Shown: positions 1 to 8,821 of the stretch, in pieces | How the letters are laid out: each line of letters starts with the position of its first letter | Position numbering within the stretch: position 1 is the first letter of the stretch | From: Acidiferrum sp963771295 | GTDB lineage: Bacteria > Acidobacteriota > Terriglobia > Acidiferrales > UBA7541 | DNA length: 64,000 nucleotides | Direction: 5' to 3' | NCBI GenBank assembly: GCA_963771295.1 | Contig: CAVYTB010000017.1 | Span: forward strand, 248,001-312,000 | Position numbers and translations under genes: made by a program | The notes under the pieces: generated by a model | Told to the model about the DNA's origin: nothing | What the model saw: only the letters and a program-made list of their open reading frames with translations | The model's database searches: none

Positions 1-2922
1 GTAAAGAACAGCATCTGGGAATTCGACAGGATAAATCAGCGTTGAGAAAGGTTGAAAACCAACGTGAAAGCCGAGTTTATCAAGAATGGCGTTATAGGCC
101 GCAACTGCCGCAGATGGAGTTTGCGCAAGTTCCAATGGATAACTTATCCAAAAAAGTTTTCCGTTGACCACCGAAAAGTCTTTCTCCTTCGATCCATCTT
201 CAAATCTGAGGAATTCGACGAGTTGCTGCTTTTGCTGGTCAAAGGAAATGGAAGGCGCTGGCGAAGTACCGAGACCAAACGTCATCGCGTGCGCTGTGAG
301 AGGTTCGGTAGAAGCTTTGATGCCGAGGGGAGTGAGGCGGTCGACGAGATGCCAGTGCTCGTCGCGGGAGACTGGGCCTGTGACGAGGAGATTGCCGCCG
401 TTTTTGACGTAGGCGAGGAGAGCTTGCCAGGTGGACTCGCGAAGGGCTTGTGGTGACGGAAGGATCACGAGTTTTGGCGAGCCGAGCTTATCGATCTGGC
501 TTTCGGCGATGACGTAGCAGGGTTGGTGCAGATCGTAGCCAAGAGCGCGCACTGCGTTTTGCTGAGCTTCCAGTTGCAGTCCGCCAATCACGGAGAATTG
601 CGCAGCTTGCGAAGTGACGACGGCGACGTCTGGCTGCTTGGGATTCTTGAGGTACGGCGAAGCCGCAGCCGCGAACTTGGCGAAGTTGCGAAGAACGGTG
701 GCTTCGGGCTTTTCGGTGGCGTCGGCATGGAGCGCGCCGATGGGCACTTCGTTTCCTTCGGTCATGTAGGAATTGGTATTCCAAAGCCACTCGATGGCGC
801 CGGAACCTTGCACGAAAGAGAGAGCGATCTTGCGTTCGAAGAGGGCAGCTTCCTGATCGGGAGTGAGACGAGAAGTCTCATCGAGGTTGAGTTGGCGCTG
901 CAGGCCCGTTTCCTGAATCAGCATGGCGCGGCCGGGCTGTTTGGCGACGAGCGAATCCCAAAGGAGATGATCGTCCTGCCACCAGGTGTGATTGGTGGTG
1001 AAGTCGACGTACGGTACGAAAAAGGCTGGAGAGAGGCGATCCATGAAGCCGCCTTCGTCCTGGCCAACGGTAATGGGCTGCGCAGAGCCCGTGGCGCGGA
1101 TGACCTCGCGCATGCCGCGAACCCAGCCCGCGAATTTGTCCTGAGCAAACTCGGCGTAGTCATACACGCGCAGGGAATTTGTTCCGGCATACATGCCGCG
1201 CGGGTCGAACTCCAATTCTGAGGGAATGGAAATTGTTCCGACGACGGCGTCGGGCGGAACATTCCAGGCAGCGGCGAGGGCGGCGCGATCGGGATATTTC
1301 TGCGAGAGCCATGAATTCCACGCAGCGAGTTCAATGGGATCTTCGTTGGGGCGCATTCGCCAGAGTTGCTTTGAGAAACTGGGTTCATTGATCAGATCCC
1401 AGGCAAGAAACGGCACGTCGTGAAAATGGCCGACGACTGAGCCGACCAGTGTCTGCTGCTTACGCACGGCTTGCGGGTCGAGATAAGCGTTGGCACCGCC
1501 GAGTACTTCAGGAAGAAACGCGAAGAAGGTGAATTGCACAGGGATGCCGTACTTGCGCGCGGTCATCAGATAGGCTTCCAGCGTACGCAAAGTACGGCCG
1601 TAGGGCCGGCCGGCTTCGTCACAGAATTTGTCCCAACCGGTCCACCAGCCGGTGCGAATCATGTTCAGGGCTGCGGCGTGAATCAGGGCCATGTCGCTGT
1701 TCCAGACGTAGACATTCGGATGATCAAAATACAGGCGCTGGACCTCGCTGGACATGTACGTGGTGCCAATGACGGCGAGAGGCTTGTCGTCGAGCTGGAA
1801 GTAGTCGGCGTTGACGGAAAGGCGCGGGCCAGAGCGCAGATAGGCTTCATCGCGAATCCAGAAAGCGGAGTGGTAAATTTGGCGGGTGATTGAGCCGTCA
1901 AGCAGGCGAGCTTCGATGATGAAGAGACCTTTCGATTTTGCAGCGGGAAGGATTGTGTAGGAATTGGAAGGAAGCGTGATTGTGGAGGTTTGTTTATCGG
2001 AGGGCTTGTCTTCGGGATAGACCGAGAGCTGGACGGTAAGCGGAGACGAGGGCTTGGACGCGGAGGTAAAGACGGTATCGAGTTCGATGGGCTCGCCTGG
2101 CAAATAAAGGGGAACAGTAGGTCGGACAGAAAATTCTTCAGCGCCTTGCATAGCGCGCGCGGCCAGTTTCCGCAGCAATGCACTGGATTCCGCAGAATCG
2201 TAGAAGTTTTTCGGCAATTCCGCAGAGAGAAAGATCCAGCGGCCTCCGTCAAAGCCGGAGGAAAAATGGTCCAGTTCGATCAGCGGCGCGGAAAGACGGC
2301 GATTTTCAGTTACGCCCCAGACCAGCGGGTCCAGTCGCACATCGAGAGAACCGGCGGAGCCACCGCGATTATAGAGATTGCTGGTGCTGAGTCGAATGAT
2401 GGGGCTGAATGCTTGTTGCCAGGAGAACTGCGGCAGGTCGAGCGGAAAATCTGGACTGGGAGTGAATTGCGCGCCGGCGGAGCCAGGTGTGGCTTGATAC
2501 TGGTCGATCAAAAGCAACCGGGAGAAGCGCACCGAATAATCACGTAGATGCCAACCGGTGGAATCGTGATAGGCGGACCGAGTGAACGGGCGTCCGCCAA
2601 GGACCAGAAGATTACCGCCACGCTGCAGATAGGCGAAGATCGCAGACCATGCCGTTTCGGGGACAACAGAGCCTTGCGCGAGGATCAGAAGGCGAGTTTG
2701 CGGGTCGGTGAGATGCGCCGACAATTGTTCTGTAGAGGCGAGACGCGCTTCCGGAAAGGCTTGGGTAAGTTGCGCCGATGAGGGAGCCGGAGAATCGGCA
2801 GCCGGGAGTCCGGGTTCAGTCCAGATGACCACGGAAGGAAATGTCTGCGCAAAGAGAGCGGCGGGAGCAAAGATCGAAACGCAGAGGCAAAGACAGGTTA
2901 AGCGCAAGGCAGAGAGGCGCAT
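1..2922 (-). CDS. Secreted glycoside hydrolase, TIM-barrel clan A type (GH42/GH5-like), 3' end beyond window
   Basis: The frame is open for 974 codons from an ATG at 2922 and runs off the left edge, so the C-terminus is missing. The start is followed by a Sec signal peptide (residues 1-26, ending FAPAALFAQ). Residues 30-250 look like a glutamine-amidotransferase-like Rossmann domain (LLILAQGS, GGNLLVLGG). The TIM barrel follows; it carries WDLINEP, with the likely acid/base Glu, and LIQETG, with the likely nucleophile Glu, an arrangement typical of clan GH-A. After the barrel a second amidotransferase-like domain appears (LLAYVKNGGNLLVTGP), as in the beta-galactosidase GH42 trimerisation region. 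It is divergent from a sugar symporter, which suggests uptake of the released sugar. The substrate cannot be fixed: beta-galactosidase, beta-mannanase or similar are all possible. Confidence 0.8.
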   Translation of the reverse strand, partial: MRLSALRLTCLCLCVSIFAPAALFAQTFPSVVIWTEPGLPAADSPAPSSAQLTQAFPEARLASTEQLSAHLTDPQTRLLILAQGSVVPETAWSAIFAYLQRGGNLLVLGGRPFTRSAYHDSTGWHLRDYSVRFSRLLLIDQYQATPGSAGAQFTPSPDFPLDLPQFSWQQAFSPIIRLSTSNLYNRGGSAGSLDVRLDPLVWGVTENRRLSAPLIELDHFSSGFDGGRWIFLSAELPKNFYDSAESSALLRKLAARAMQGAEEFSVRPTVPLYLPGEPIELDTVFTSASKPSSPLTVQLSVYPEDKPSDKQTSTITLPSNSYTILPAAKSKGLFIIEARLLDGSITRQIYHSAFWIRDEAYLRSGPRLSVNADYFQLDDKPLAVIGTTYMSSEVQRLYFDHPNVYVWNSDMALIHAAALNMIRTGWWTGWDKFCDEAGRPYGRTLRTLEAYLMTARKYGIPVQFTFFAFLPEVLGGANAYLDPQAVRKQQTLVGSVVGHFHDVPFLAWDLINEPSFSKQLWRMRPNEDPIELAAWNSWLSQKYPDRAALAAAWNVPPDAVVGTISIPSELEFDPRGMYAGTNSLRVYDYAEFAQDKFAGWVRGMREVIRATGSAQPITVGQDEGGFMDRLSPAFFVPYVDFTTNHTWWQDDHLLWDSLVAKQPGRAMLIQETGLQRQLNLDETSRLTPDQEAALFERKIALSFVQGSGAIEWLWNTNSYMTEGNEVPIGALHADATEKPEATVLRNFAKFAAAASPYLKNPKQPDVAVVTSQAAQFSVIGGLQLEAQQNAVRALGYDLHQPCYVIAESQIDKLGSPKLVILPSPQALRESTWQALLAYVKNGGNLLVTGPVSRDEHWHLVDRLTPLGIKASTEPLTAHAMTFGLGTSPAPSISFDQQKQQLVEFLRFEDGSKEKDFSVVNGKLFWISYPLELAQTPSAAVAAYNAILDKLGFHVGFQPFSTLIYPVEFPDAVLY

Positions 2923-2950
2923 TCGGAATCTCGCAATCTTGGATGGAACA

Positions 2951-2978
2951 GACCAGCTTAAGGGCTGGCCACTACAAG
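2951..2978. repeat. Dispersed palindromic repeat, 'GGCCACTACAA' subtype
   Basis: CCAGC and GGCTGG arms face each other and are followed by CCACTACAAG. The same tail follows a different hairpin at 29769-29794. It lies in the divergent gap between the glycoside hydrolase and the sugar symporter. Confidence 0.5.
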
Positions 2979-3120
2979 AAAATCGATCCGGCAGATTGTT
3001 ATACCATCATTCACGAACGGAACAGTGTGACGAGAAACATTTTTGGTCTGGCGAGAGGTATGTCAGTATCAAGGACAATTGCAGAGCCGCGAGGGAGCGG
3101 ATAGAAGGGAAACGGAAACG

Positions 3121-4431
3121 ATGGCGAACATAAGCGTTTCGAGTGCCGCGGTTGAGACCAGGTCGGGCGTAGATGAGCGAAAAAGCTACGCAGGACCGCT
3201 GGCGGTTGTGACCACGCTGTTCTTCATGTGGGGATTTCTGACGTGTCTGAATGACATTCTGGTGCCTCACCTAAAATCGATTTTCGATTTGAACTATGCA
3301 AGAGTGATGCTGATTCAGTTCGCGTTCTTTGGAGCTTATTTCCTGTTCTCTATACCGTCGGCCAAAATCGTTGACTGGATTGGGTATCAGCGTTCGATGG
3401 TGGTGGGGTTACTCACCATGGGGCTTGGCGCGTTCCTTTTTGTTCCCGCGGCCAGCGTACCGTCATACCCACTGTTTCTGGGGGCACTGATTGTTTTGGC
3501 AGCAGGAATCACCTGTTTGCAGGTTGCGGCGAATCCATACGTCACTGTACTCGGCAAACCGGAAACGGCTTCGAGCCGCCTAAATCTTACGCAGGCTTTC
3601 AATTCCCTTGGAACATTTCTTGCGCCATTCTTCGGCGGAATCCTGATTCTGAGTGCGGCACCCAAAGCGATGAATGAAATTCGAGCGATGGCGCCGGATG
3701 CGCTGCAGGCTTACCGAGTTCACGAAGCTGCCACCGTCAAAACGCCGTACGTTGGGCTAGGCATTGCTCTGGTGTTGCTGGCGATTGCGATCGGCAGTTT
3801 CAAGCTGCCAAAAATTGAACATGCCCAGCGCAAGGTTGGTGTAAAGGTAAACGACTCCATCTGGAATCATCCCAGTCTGATCTTTGGTGCGCTCGGCATC
3901 TTTGTATATGTAGGCGCCGAGGTCTCTATTGGAAGCTTTCTAGTGAATTACTTCAGCCAACCGGAAATCGGCGGCCTGACGGAAAGAGTAGCGGCGAGCT
4001 TCGTGGCATTTTACTGGGGCGGTGCAATGGTCGGACGATTCATTGGCTCCGGACTGCTGCAAAAAGTGAGTACGCGGAAACTGCTTGGCGTGTGTGCAGT
4101 CTGCGCCGCCGCACTCGTGGGAATTTCCATGTTGACCTCCGGTCACTTGGCCATGTGGACGATTATCCTGGTGGGCTTCTTCAACTCCATCATGTTCCCC
4201 AGCATCTTCACTCTGGGAATAGCGGAACTCGGACCGCTGACCGGCGACGGCTCTGGAATCATGATTATGGCGATCGTTGGCGGCGCCATTATTCCGTTGG
4301 CGCAGGGATGGATTGCTGACAGGATCGGAATACATCATGCATTCTTCCTGCCGGTGATTTGCTATTTGTACATTTTGTTTTTTGCGTTGAGCGGATCGAA
4401 GCCGAACAGCGAGCGCCTCTCGAGGGCGTAA
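3121..4431 (+). CDS. fucP: FucP/GluP-type sugar:H+ symporter, major facilitator superfamily
   Basis: A 436 aa, 12-helix MFS permease, the normal length for FucP. The start FFMWGFLTCLNDILVPHLK is the classic FucP helix-1 motif containing the acidic Asp used for proton coupling, and QVAANPY is also diagnostic of the family. I chose the ATG at 3121 because it has GAAGGGA about 10 bases upstream; an in-frame start at 3043 would add an unlikely soluble extension. The family imports L-fucose, glucose, galactose or related sugars into the cytoplasm. It is divergent from a secreted glycoside hydrolase and next to a LacI regulator, so it probably brings in the product of that enzyme. The exact sugar cannot be read from sequence. 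Confidence 0.88.
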   Translation: MANISVSSAAVETRSGVDERKSYAGPLAVVTTLFFMWGFLTCLNDILVPHLKSIFDLNYARVMLIQFAFFGAYFLFSIPSAKIVDWIGYQRSMVVGLLTMGLGAFLFVPAASVPSYPLFLGALIVLAAGITCLQVAANPYVTVLGKPETASSRLNLTQAFNSLGTFLAPFFGGILILSAAPKAMNEIRAMAPDALQAYRVHEAATVKTPYVGLGIALVLLAIAIGSFKLPKIEHAQRKVGVKVNDSIWNHPSLIFGALGIFVYVGAEVSIGSFLVNYFSQPEIGGLTERVAASFVAFYWGGAMVGRFIGSGLLQKVSTRKLLGVCAVCAAALVGISMLTSGHLAMWTIILVGFFNSIMFPSIFTLGIAELGPLTGDGSGIMIMAIVGGAIIPLAQGWIADRIGIHHAFFLPVICYLYILFFALSGSKPNSERLSRA

Positions 4432-4497
4432 CCGCGGCGGCATTCTAGTGGATCTGGAAAGCGGTTTGGGTACATACCAAGCCAAGCGCAGTTGGCG

Positions 4498-4600
4498 GAC
4501 GGCCTCGGAAGGCCGTCCCTACGTAAGGAAGAACACAGGCTGAAGCCTGTGTTACCAAAACCATAAGGCTGGCATAAAAGCCAGCGCCACATTTAGGACA
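4498..4600. repeat. Cluster of three intergenic hairpins (dispersed repeat family)
   Basis: Three palindromes lie head to tail: GGACGGCCTCGGAAGGCCGTCC, then AACACAGGCTGAAGCCTGTGTT, then GGCTGGCATAAAAGCCAGC followed by GCCACATTTAGGAC. The last element belongs to the family also seen near 33.0, 52.6, 54.8, 58.4 and 60.1 kb. The cluster lies between convergent fucP and lacI-type genes, so the transcribed hairpins may also stop transcription. Confidence 0.6.
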
Positions 4601-4646
4601 AAACCTGTGCGTCGTGTTGAGAGCACAGCCGAGCAAAACTGCCGCG

Positions 4647-5690
4647 CTAAAGCTGGCGAGGCCGAGCGGTGGAACGGCGGAGAACTAGTTCCGGTTCAAC
4701 GCGAATATCTTGAAGGAAAGAGGAGCGTTTTTCGATACGCTCGACGAGGGTCTCGGCGGCCATGCGTCCCATTTTCACCAGTGGCTGGCGGACGGTGGTA
4801 AGCGGGGGAATGCAAAAGGACGCGAGGGAAACGTCATCGAAACCAACCACGGAAATGTCCTCTGGAACACGGCGGCCTGCTTCCTGAAACGCCCGAATGC
4901 AACCAAGTGCCGAGATGTCGTTGTAAGCGAACAAAGCCGTGAAAGGAATATTCTTGGCGAGCAGCGCCTTTCCGTAGGGGTAGCCCAGTTCGGGAGTAGA
5001 GTCGAGACCCTCCAACTGCAAGACTAGTTCAGGACGAATCTGAATGCCAAACTCCGGGGCCACTTCCTGGATCGCTTCCCAACGAGTAGCGGAGTCGGCG
5101 CTGTTGGGCTGTCCGCGGAGAAAAGCGATGCGCTCGTGGCCGAGTTCCTTCAGGTGCATGAGAGCAAGCTCGGCGGCGCGGTGATGATCGATGACAATAT
5201 TTGTGACATTCTCGACAGTCTGGTGACCGGCAACGGCGACCATGGGAAGTTCAGGTTTGGCGTCGATTGAGGTATCGATGGTAATAAAGCCTTCGACACC
5301 TCTGGCCATGAGCATGCTTGAATAAGTGCGCAGCAATTTCGGGTCGTGGCGATGGGCGACTGTGAGAAAGAAGAAATCATTTTCGCGCAGGTACGCTTCA
5401 ATACCGCTCACCACCAAGCCGCCATAGGCATCGCCGATTTCTTCGGCAATCACGCCAACGGTATACGTGCGTTGAACACGCAGCGAGCGTGCCAGGAAGT
5501 TTGGCCGGTAGTTCAGCACGCGGGCAGCTTCGAGGATGCGCTTGCGGGTGTGTTCAGGGATAGAACGGGCAGCCGCGGAATTATTCAAGACGGCGGAGAC
5601 GGTACCGGGAGTCAGGCCAACATATTCGGCAACGGCTTTCAGGGTTACAGGGCCAGCGGACTTCGGCCGGGGTGCTTTAGCGGCTTTCAT
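4647..5690 (-). CDS. LacI/GalR family transcriptional regulator
   Basis: 347 aa, normal for the family. The N-terminal helix-turn-helix (about residues 15-37, VTLKAVAEYVGLTPGTVSAV) is followed by the hinge helix region (RPNFLARSLR) and a periplasmic-binding-protein-like sensor domain (residues 70-340) with the typical LFAYNDISALGCIRAF and ISVVGFDD motifs. It should bind a sugar or sugar phosphate and control nearby carbohydrate genes. It converges with fucP and is divergent from the FG-GAP/ASPIC gene; a 10-bp palindrome lies in that divergent gap. The effector is not predictable. Confidence 0.9.
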   Translation of the reverse strand: MKAAKAPRPKSAGPVTLKAVAEYVGLTPGTVSAVLNNSAAARSIPEHTRKRILEAARVLNYRPNFLARSLRVQRTYTVGVIAEEIGDAYGGLVVSGIEAYLRENDFFFLTVAHRHDPKLLRTYSSMLMARGVEGFITIDTSIDAKPELPMVAVAGHQTVENVTNIVIDHHRAAELALMHLKELGHERIAFLRGQPNSADSATRWEAIQEVAPEFGIQIRPELVLQLEGLDSTPELGYPYGKALLAKNIPFTALFAYNDISALGCIRAFQEAGRRVPEDISVVGFDDVSLASFCIPPLTTVRQPLVKMGRMAAETLVERIEKRSSFLQDIRVEPELVLRRSTARPRQL

Positions 5691-5787
5691 AGGAATCTGC
5701 CTCGGCAGTCAGGAGCGAGAACGAGTGAGTTTCTGACTCTGGAATTCGCCACCCCAGCGAACCAAAGGCCAGTGATACCGAGAAGAG

Positions 5788-5799
5788 TGTAGCGCTACG
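5788..5799. promoter_or_regulatory. Candidate LacI-family operator
   Basis: TGTAGCGCTACG contains the perfect palindrome GTAGCGCTAC, close in form to LacI-family operators (TGTAnCGnTACA type). It lies between the divergent starts of the LacI regulator and the FG-GAP gene. The dispersed repeats also contain TGTAGCGCT, so a repeat remnant is an alternative. Confidence 0.3.
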
Positions 5800-5879
5800 T
5801 GTCGAGTTTTGCACGTCGAGTTGCTCGAAAACGCAAGGCAAACGAGAATGCCAAAGTGCCAGTGAGGGAAACAGGACTC

Positions 5880-7664
5880 ATGAGAGAAAGAGCCGGTCGA
5901 GCGACGAGTGCGATTTTCACGCTGCTGCTTTATGGCGGATTAGTCTTTGGCCAGGAGGGCCACCCGATTCCGGCGCCCCCACCGCCGGGCGCGAAAGCCG
6001 TGGAATGCACCGCGCGCCCTATCCCGCAGCTCGAGGACATCACCAGCAAGACAGGCATCACGTTTCAGCACACATCTGACCCGGAAAAGAAGATCGTGAT
6101 CGAGTCGATGAGCGGAGGCGTGATTCTTTTTGATTATGATCGAGACGGCTGGCTGGATATTTATTTCACAAATGCTCCAACCGTGGCTATGGCATTAAAA
6201 GGGCAGAAGGCCAAAGGCGCGCTGTACCACAACAATCACGATGGCACATTCACGGACGTGACCGACAAGGCGGGAATTGGGACGCCGTGCTTTGCAATGG
6301 GTGGAGCGGTGGGCGATTACGACAATGATGGGTGGCCGGACCTGTACATTACGTGCTACGGCGGTAACGTTCTGTACCACAACAACGGAGATGGGACGTT
6401 TAGCGATGTGACGAAGAAGGCTGGTGTTTCCGATGGACGCTGGTCCACGGGCGCGGCGTTTGGCGATTACGATGGCGACGGATTTTTGGACTTGATGGTG
6501 GTGAATTACGTGGATTTGCGACTGAATGCGTTGCCGGAATTTGGCGGCGCGCCGAATTGCAAATTCCGCGGGCTCGACGTGCAATGCGGGCCGCGCGGGC
6601 TGAAAGGGTCGGGCGATTCGTTGTTTCACAATAAAGGCGATGGGACTTTTGCCGACGTATCCAAGGCTGCGGGGGTAAACGATCCCAGCGGCTATTACGG
6701 CATGCAGGTGGTGTGGGCGGACTTTAACAATACCGGGCGACCGGACGCCTTTGTGACCAATGATTCGACGCCAAAATTTCTTTACAAGAACGAAGGCAAC
6801 GGGAAGTTTTCGGAGATTGGACTGGAATCGGGAACCGCCGTAAACGAGGATGGGGCCGAGCAAGCGTCGATGGGATTGGCGGTGGGCGATTACAATCATA
6901 CCGGCAGGCCTTCGCTTTACATCACAAATTTTTCTGACGAGTACAGCTTGCTGTTTCGCAACGATGGCGACTGGAATTTCACGGACGTGTCGTACAAGGC
7001 GGGTGTGGCGGTTCCATCCCTGCCGTATGTGAAGTGGGGCGCGGCGCTTGTGGATCTGGACAATGACGGCTGGCTGGATGTTATCGCGGTGAGCGGACAT
7101 GTGTATCCGCAGGTGGACACGCTGCCCACTGGCGCTCGTTACCGTGAGCCGAAGATCCTCCAGATGAATCAGAAAGACGGAACGTTTTGCGATGCTAGTG
7201 GCCAGGGTGGCGCTGTGCTCCGGGTGCCGCAGGTGTCTCGCGGGTTGGCGGTAGGAGATTTGTTCAACGACGGCAACGTGGATGTGGTGATCAACAATCT
7301 CGACGGAGCGCCGGTGGTGTTGAAGAACCACGGCGTTGCTGGAAGGCATTGGGTGAGTTTTGAGCTGGCGGGAACAAAGAGCAATCGATTAGCGATTGGA
7401 GCGCGGCTAAAGTTGGTGGCTGGAGGAGTCACACAAACGGAAGAAATTCACAGCGGTGGCAGCTACCTTTCGCAGAATGATCTGCGGGTACACTTCGGAC
7501 TGAATCAAGCGACAAAGATTGATAGCCTGGAGATTCGCTGGCCGTCCGGCAAGTTTGAGGTGTTGAAGGATTTGGACGCCGACAGGTTTTACAGCGTGTT
7601 GGAAGGGCAAGGAGGAGTTGCACCCGAGAAGATCCGGCCGAGCGGTCCCGCGAGACGTCCTTAG
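5880..7664 (+). CDS. CRTAC1/ASPIC-UnbV family secreted FG-GAP repeat protein
   Basis: 594 aa from the ATG at 5880, which has GAGGGA about 9 bases upstream and opens directly into a signal peptide (ending near LLYGGLVFGQ). An earlier in-frame start at 5799 would place a basic tail before that signal and is less likely. The body is a seven-bladed FG-GAP/VCBS propeller with Ca-binding-like loops such as FDYDRDGWLDIYF, VGDYDNDGWPDLYI and FGDYDGDGFLDLMV. Residues about 490-575 form the ASPIC/UnbV domain (NRLAIGARLKLVAGG ... GGSYLSQNDLRVHFG). Such proteins are exported and abundant in Acidobacteriota and planctomycetes; their biochemical role is largely unknown. Confidence 0.88.
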   Translation: MRERAGRATSAIFTLLLYGGLVFGQEGHPIPAPPPPGAKAVECTARPIPQLEDITSKTGITFQHTSDPEKKIVIESMSGGVILFDYDRDGWLDIYFTNAPTVAMALKGQKAKGALYHNNHDGTFTDVTDKAGIGTPCFAMGGAVGDYDNDGWPDLYITCYGGNVLYHNNGDGTFSDVTKKAGVSDGRWSTGAAFGDYDGDGFLDLMVVNYVDLRLNALPEFGGAPNCKFRGLDVQCGPRGLKGSGDSLFHNKGDGTFADVSKAAGVNDPSGYYGMQVVWADFNNTGRPDAFVTNDSTPKFLYKNEGNGKFSEIGLESGTAVNEDGAEQASMGLAVGDYNHTGRPSLYITNFSDEYSLLFRNDGDWNFTDVSYKAGVAVPSLPYVKWGAALVDLDNDGWLDVIAVSGHVYPQVDTLPTGARYREPKILQMNQKDGTFCDASGQGGAVLRVPQVSRGLAVGDLFNDGNVDVVINNLDGAPVVLKNHGVAGRHWVSFELAGTKSNRLAIGARLKLVAGGVTQTEEIHSGGSYLSQNDLRVHFGLNQATKIDSLEIRWPSGKFEVLKDLDADRFYSVLEGQGGVAPEKIRPSGPARRP

Positions 7665-7688
7665 CACCACCAATCAATCAATAGACAG

Positions 7689-8588
7689 TTAAGCCGGAGG
7701 AGAGTGGCGGACCTCATCGAAAGCCATGAGGAAAATGGCGATAAGGGCTAACACCATGCCGGCGAAATTGTAGCGAGAGGGAATCTGCTGGTAGATGAGC
7801 AGGGAAAGCACGATGGTTACAAGCGGGAAGAGACCGTTGACCATGGGAACGACGATGATGGCTTTGCCGTAGCGCACGGCGTAAACGAAGAGCAGGCATC
7901 CCAGAGAGTTCAGACTCTGGATTGCGGCGGTGAGATAGGGGCCCGACAGCTTCCAATTAATCGCAGCGGAGAAATCGGTCATCCACAAAGCTATTGGGCT
8001 CAAGGCCAGTCCCGTGACCGCCATGTAGAAAAACAATCCTTCGGAAGAAATGGAACTTGCCGAAGACTTCATAAAATAAGCCTGCAAACCCCAGGCAAAG
8101 AAAATCGCTAAGGTCACCAGGAGCCAGGCATAGCCGTGGATCGGGCTGTTTGTGGGCGCTTGAAGCGACAAGAAAAGAATTGCCGGTATCGACAAAATGA
8201 TTCCAGTCAGCGCCAGCGCGTAGGTCCTTTCCTTCAGCAATGTGGCGGAAAGGATGATGGTCACCACCGGCGATAAACAGATGATAGGAAAAATAATGTA
8301 GGCGGGCCCCTTGGTAAGGACCCAGAAGAGCAGCAACTGCCCCGTAGCGCCAGAAAAACCCACAGCACAACCGTAGAGAACGGATTTCGTGTCTAGTTCC
8401 AGTTTCCAATGCGCATTGCGGCTGGCAATGATGGCAAAGGGAATCATGGTGAGAGACCAAACGACATAACCGAGTGTGGACGGGAAAGACGGCTGGATCA
8501 ATTTCTCGGGAATTTCCATGAGCGCGCCCCAAATGCCCCACAAGATTGGAACCAGCAGGGCAAGGAGCAACCACTTGGGAAGTTTCAT
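7689..8588 (-). CDS. DMT/EamA-superfamily permease
   Basis: 299 aa with about ten hydrophobic helices in two repeats, the size and layout of EamA/RhaT-type drug/metabolite transporters. The start PKWLLLALLVPILWGIWGAL is a typical first helix, and FVYAVRYGKAIIVVPMVNGLFPLVTIVLS matches the second repeat's end. It converges with the FG-GAP gene. The setting among sugar genes hints at sugar or metabolite transport, but members carry very different substrates, so none is assigned. The start codon has only a weak ribosome site. Confidence 0.75.
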   Translation of the reverse strand: MKLPKWLLLALLVPILWGIWGALMEIPEKLIQPSFPSTLGYVVWSLTMIPFAIIASRNAHWKLELDTKSVLYGCAVGFSGATGQLLLFWVLTKGPAYIIFPIICLSPVVTIILSATLLKERTYALALTGIILSIPAILFLSLQAPTNSPIHGYAWLLVTLAIFFAWGLQAYFMKSSASSISSEGLFFYMAVTGLALSPIALWMTDFSAAINWKLSGPYLTAAIQSLNSLGCLLFVYAVRYGKAIIVVPMVNGLFPLVTIVLSLLIYQQIPSRYNFAGMVLALIAIFLMAFDEVRHSPPA

Positions 8589-8821
8589 GCGATTACTTTC
8601 TGAGCGCGAGTACGGAAATTGTTTGAGGTATCGAGAATGAGAGCACCGTCGACGTTAAGCAGATTGTCCGGTTTCCGGCATGCACCGCGATTATCTCTTT
8701 TTCTGGTGATTTAGCGGCAAGAAAGTATTTCGACGTTAAATCACGGCGCGCGAGTAGTTGAAAGAATGTCGCGGCGAGCAGTGTTAAGATCAAACTGAGA
8801 TTTGAAACGGAATGGGACAAA

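Noticed and set aside
3043..3120. Earlier in-frame start for the FucP symporter
   Set aside because: It would add 26 mostly polar residues before the usual FucP start; the ATG at 3121 has the ribosome site.
6195..7349. A 384-codon open frame on the minus strand across the FG-GAP gene
   Set aside because: It is antisense to a clear FG-GAP/ASPIC gene, rich in His/Arg/Val from the opposite-strand repeats, and has no motif or ribosome site.
8758..8790. TTGAAA and TTAAGAT as a promoter for the GH92 gene
   Set aside because: Spacing is 20 bases or more and the -10 is weak.
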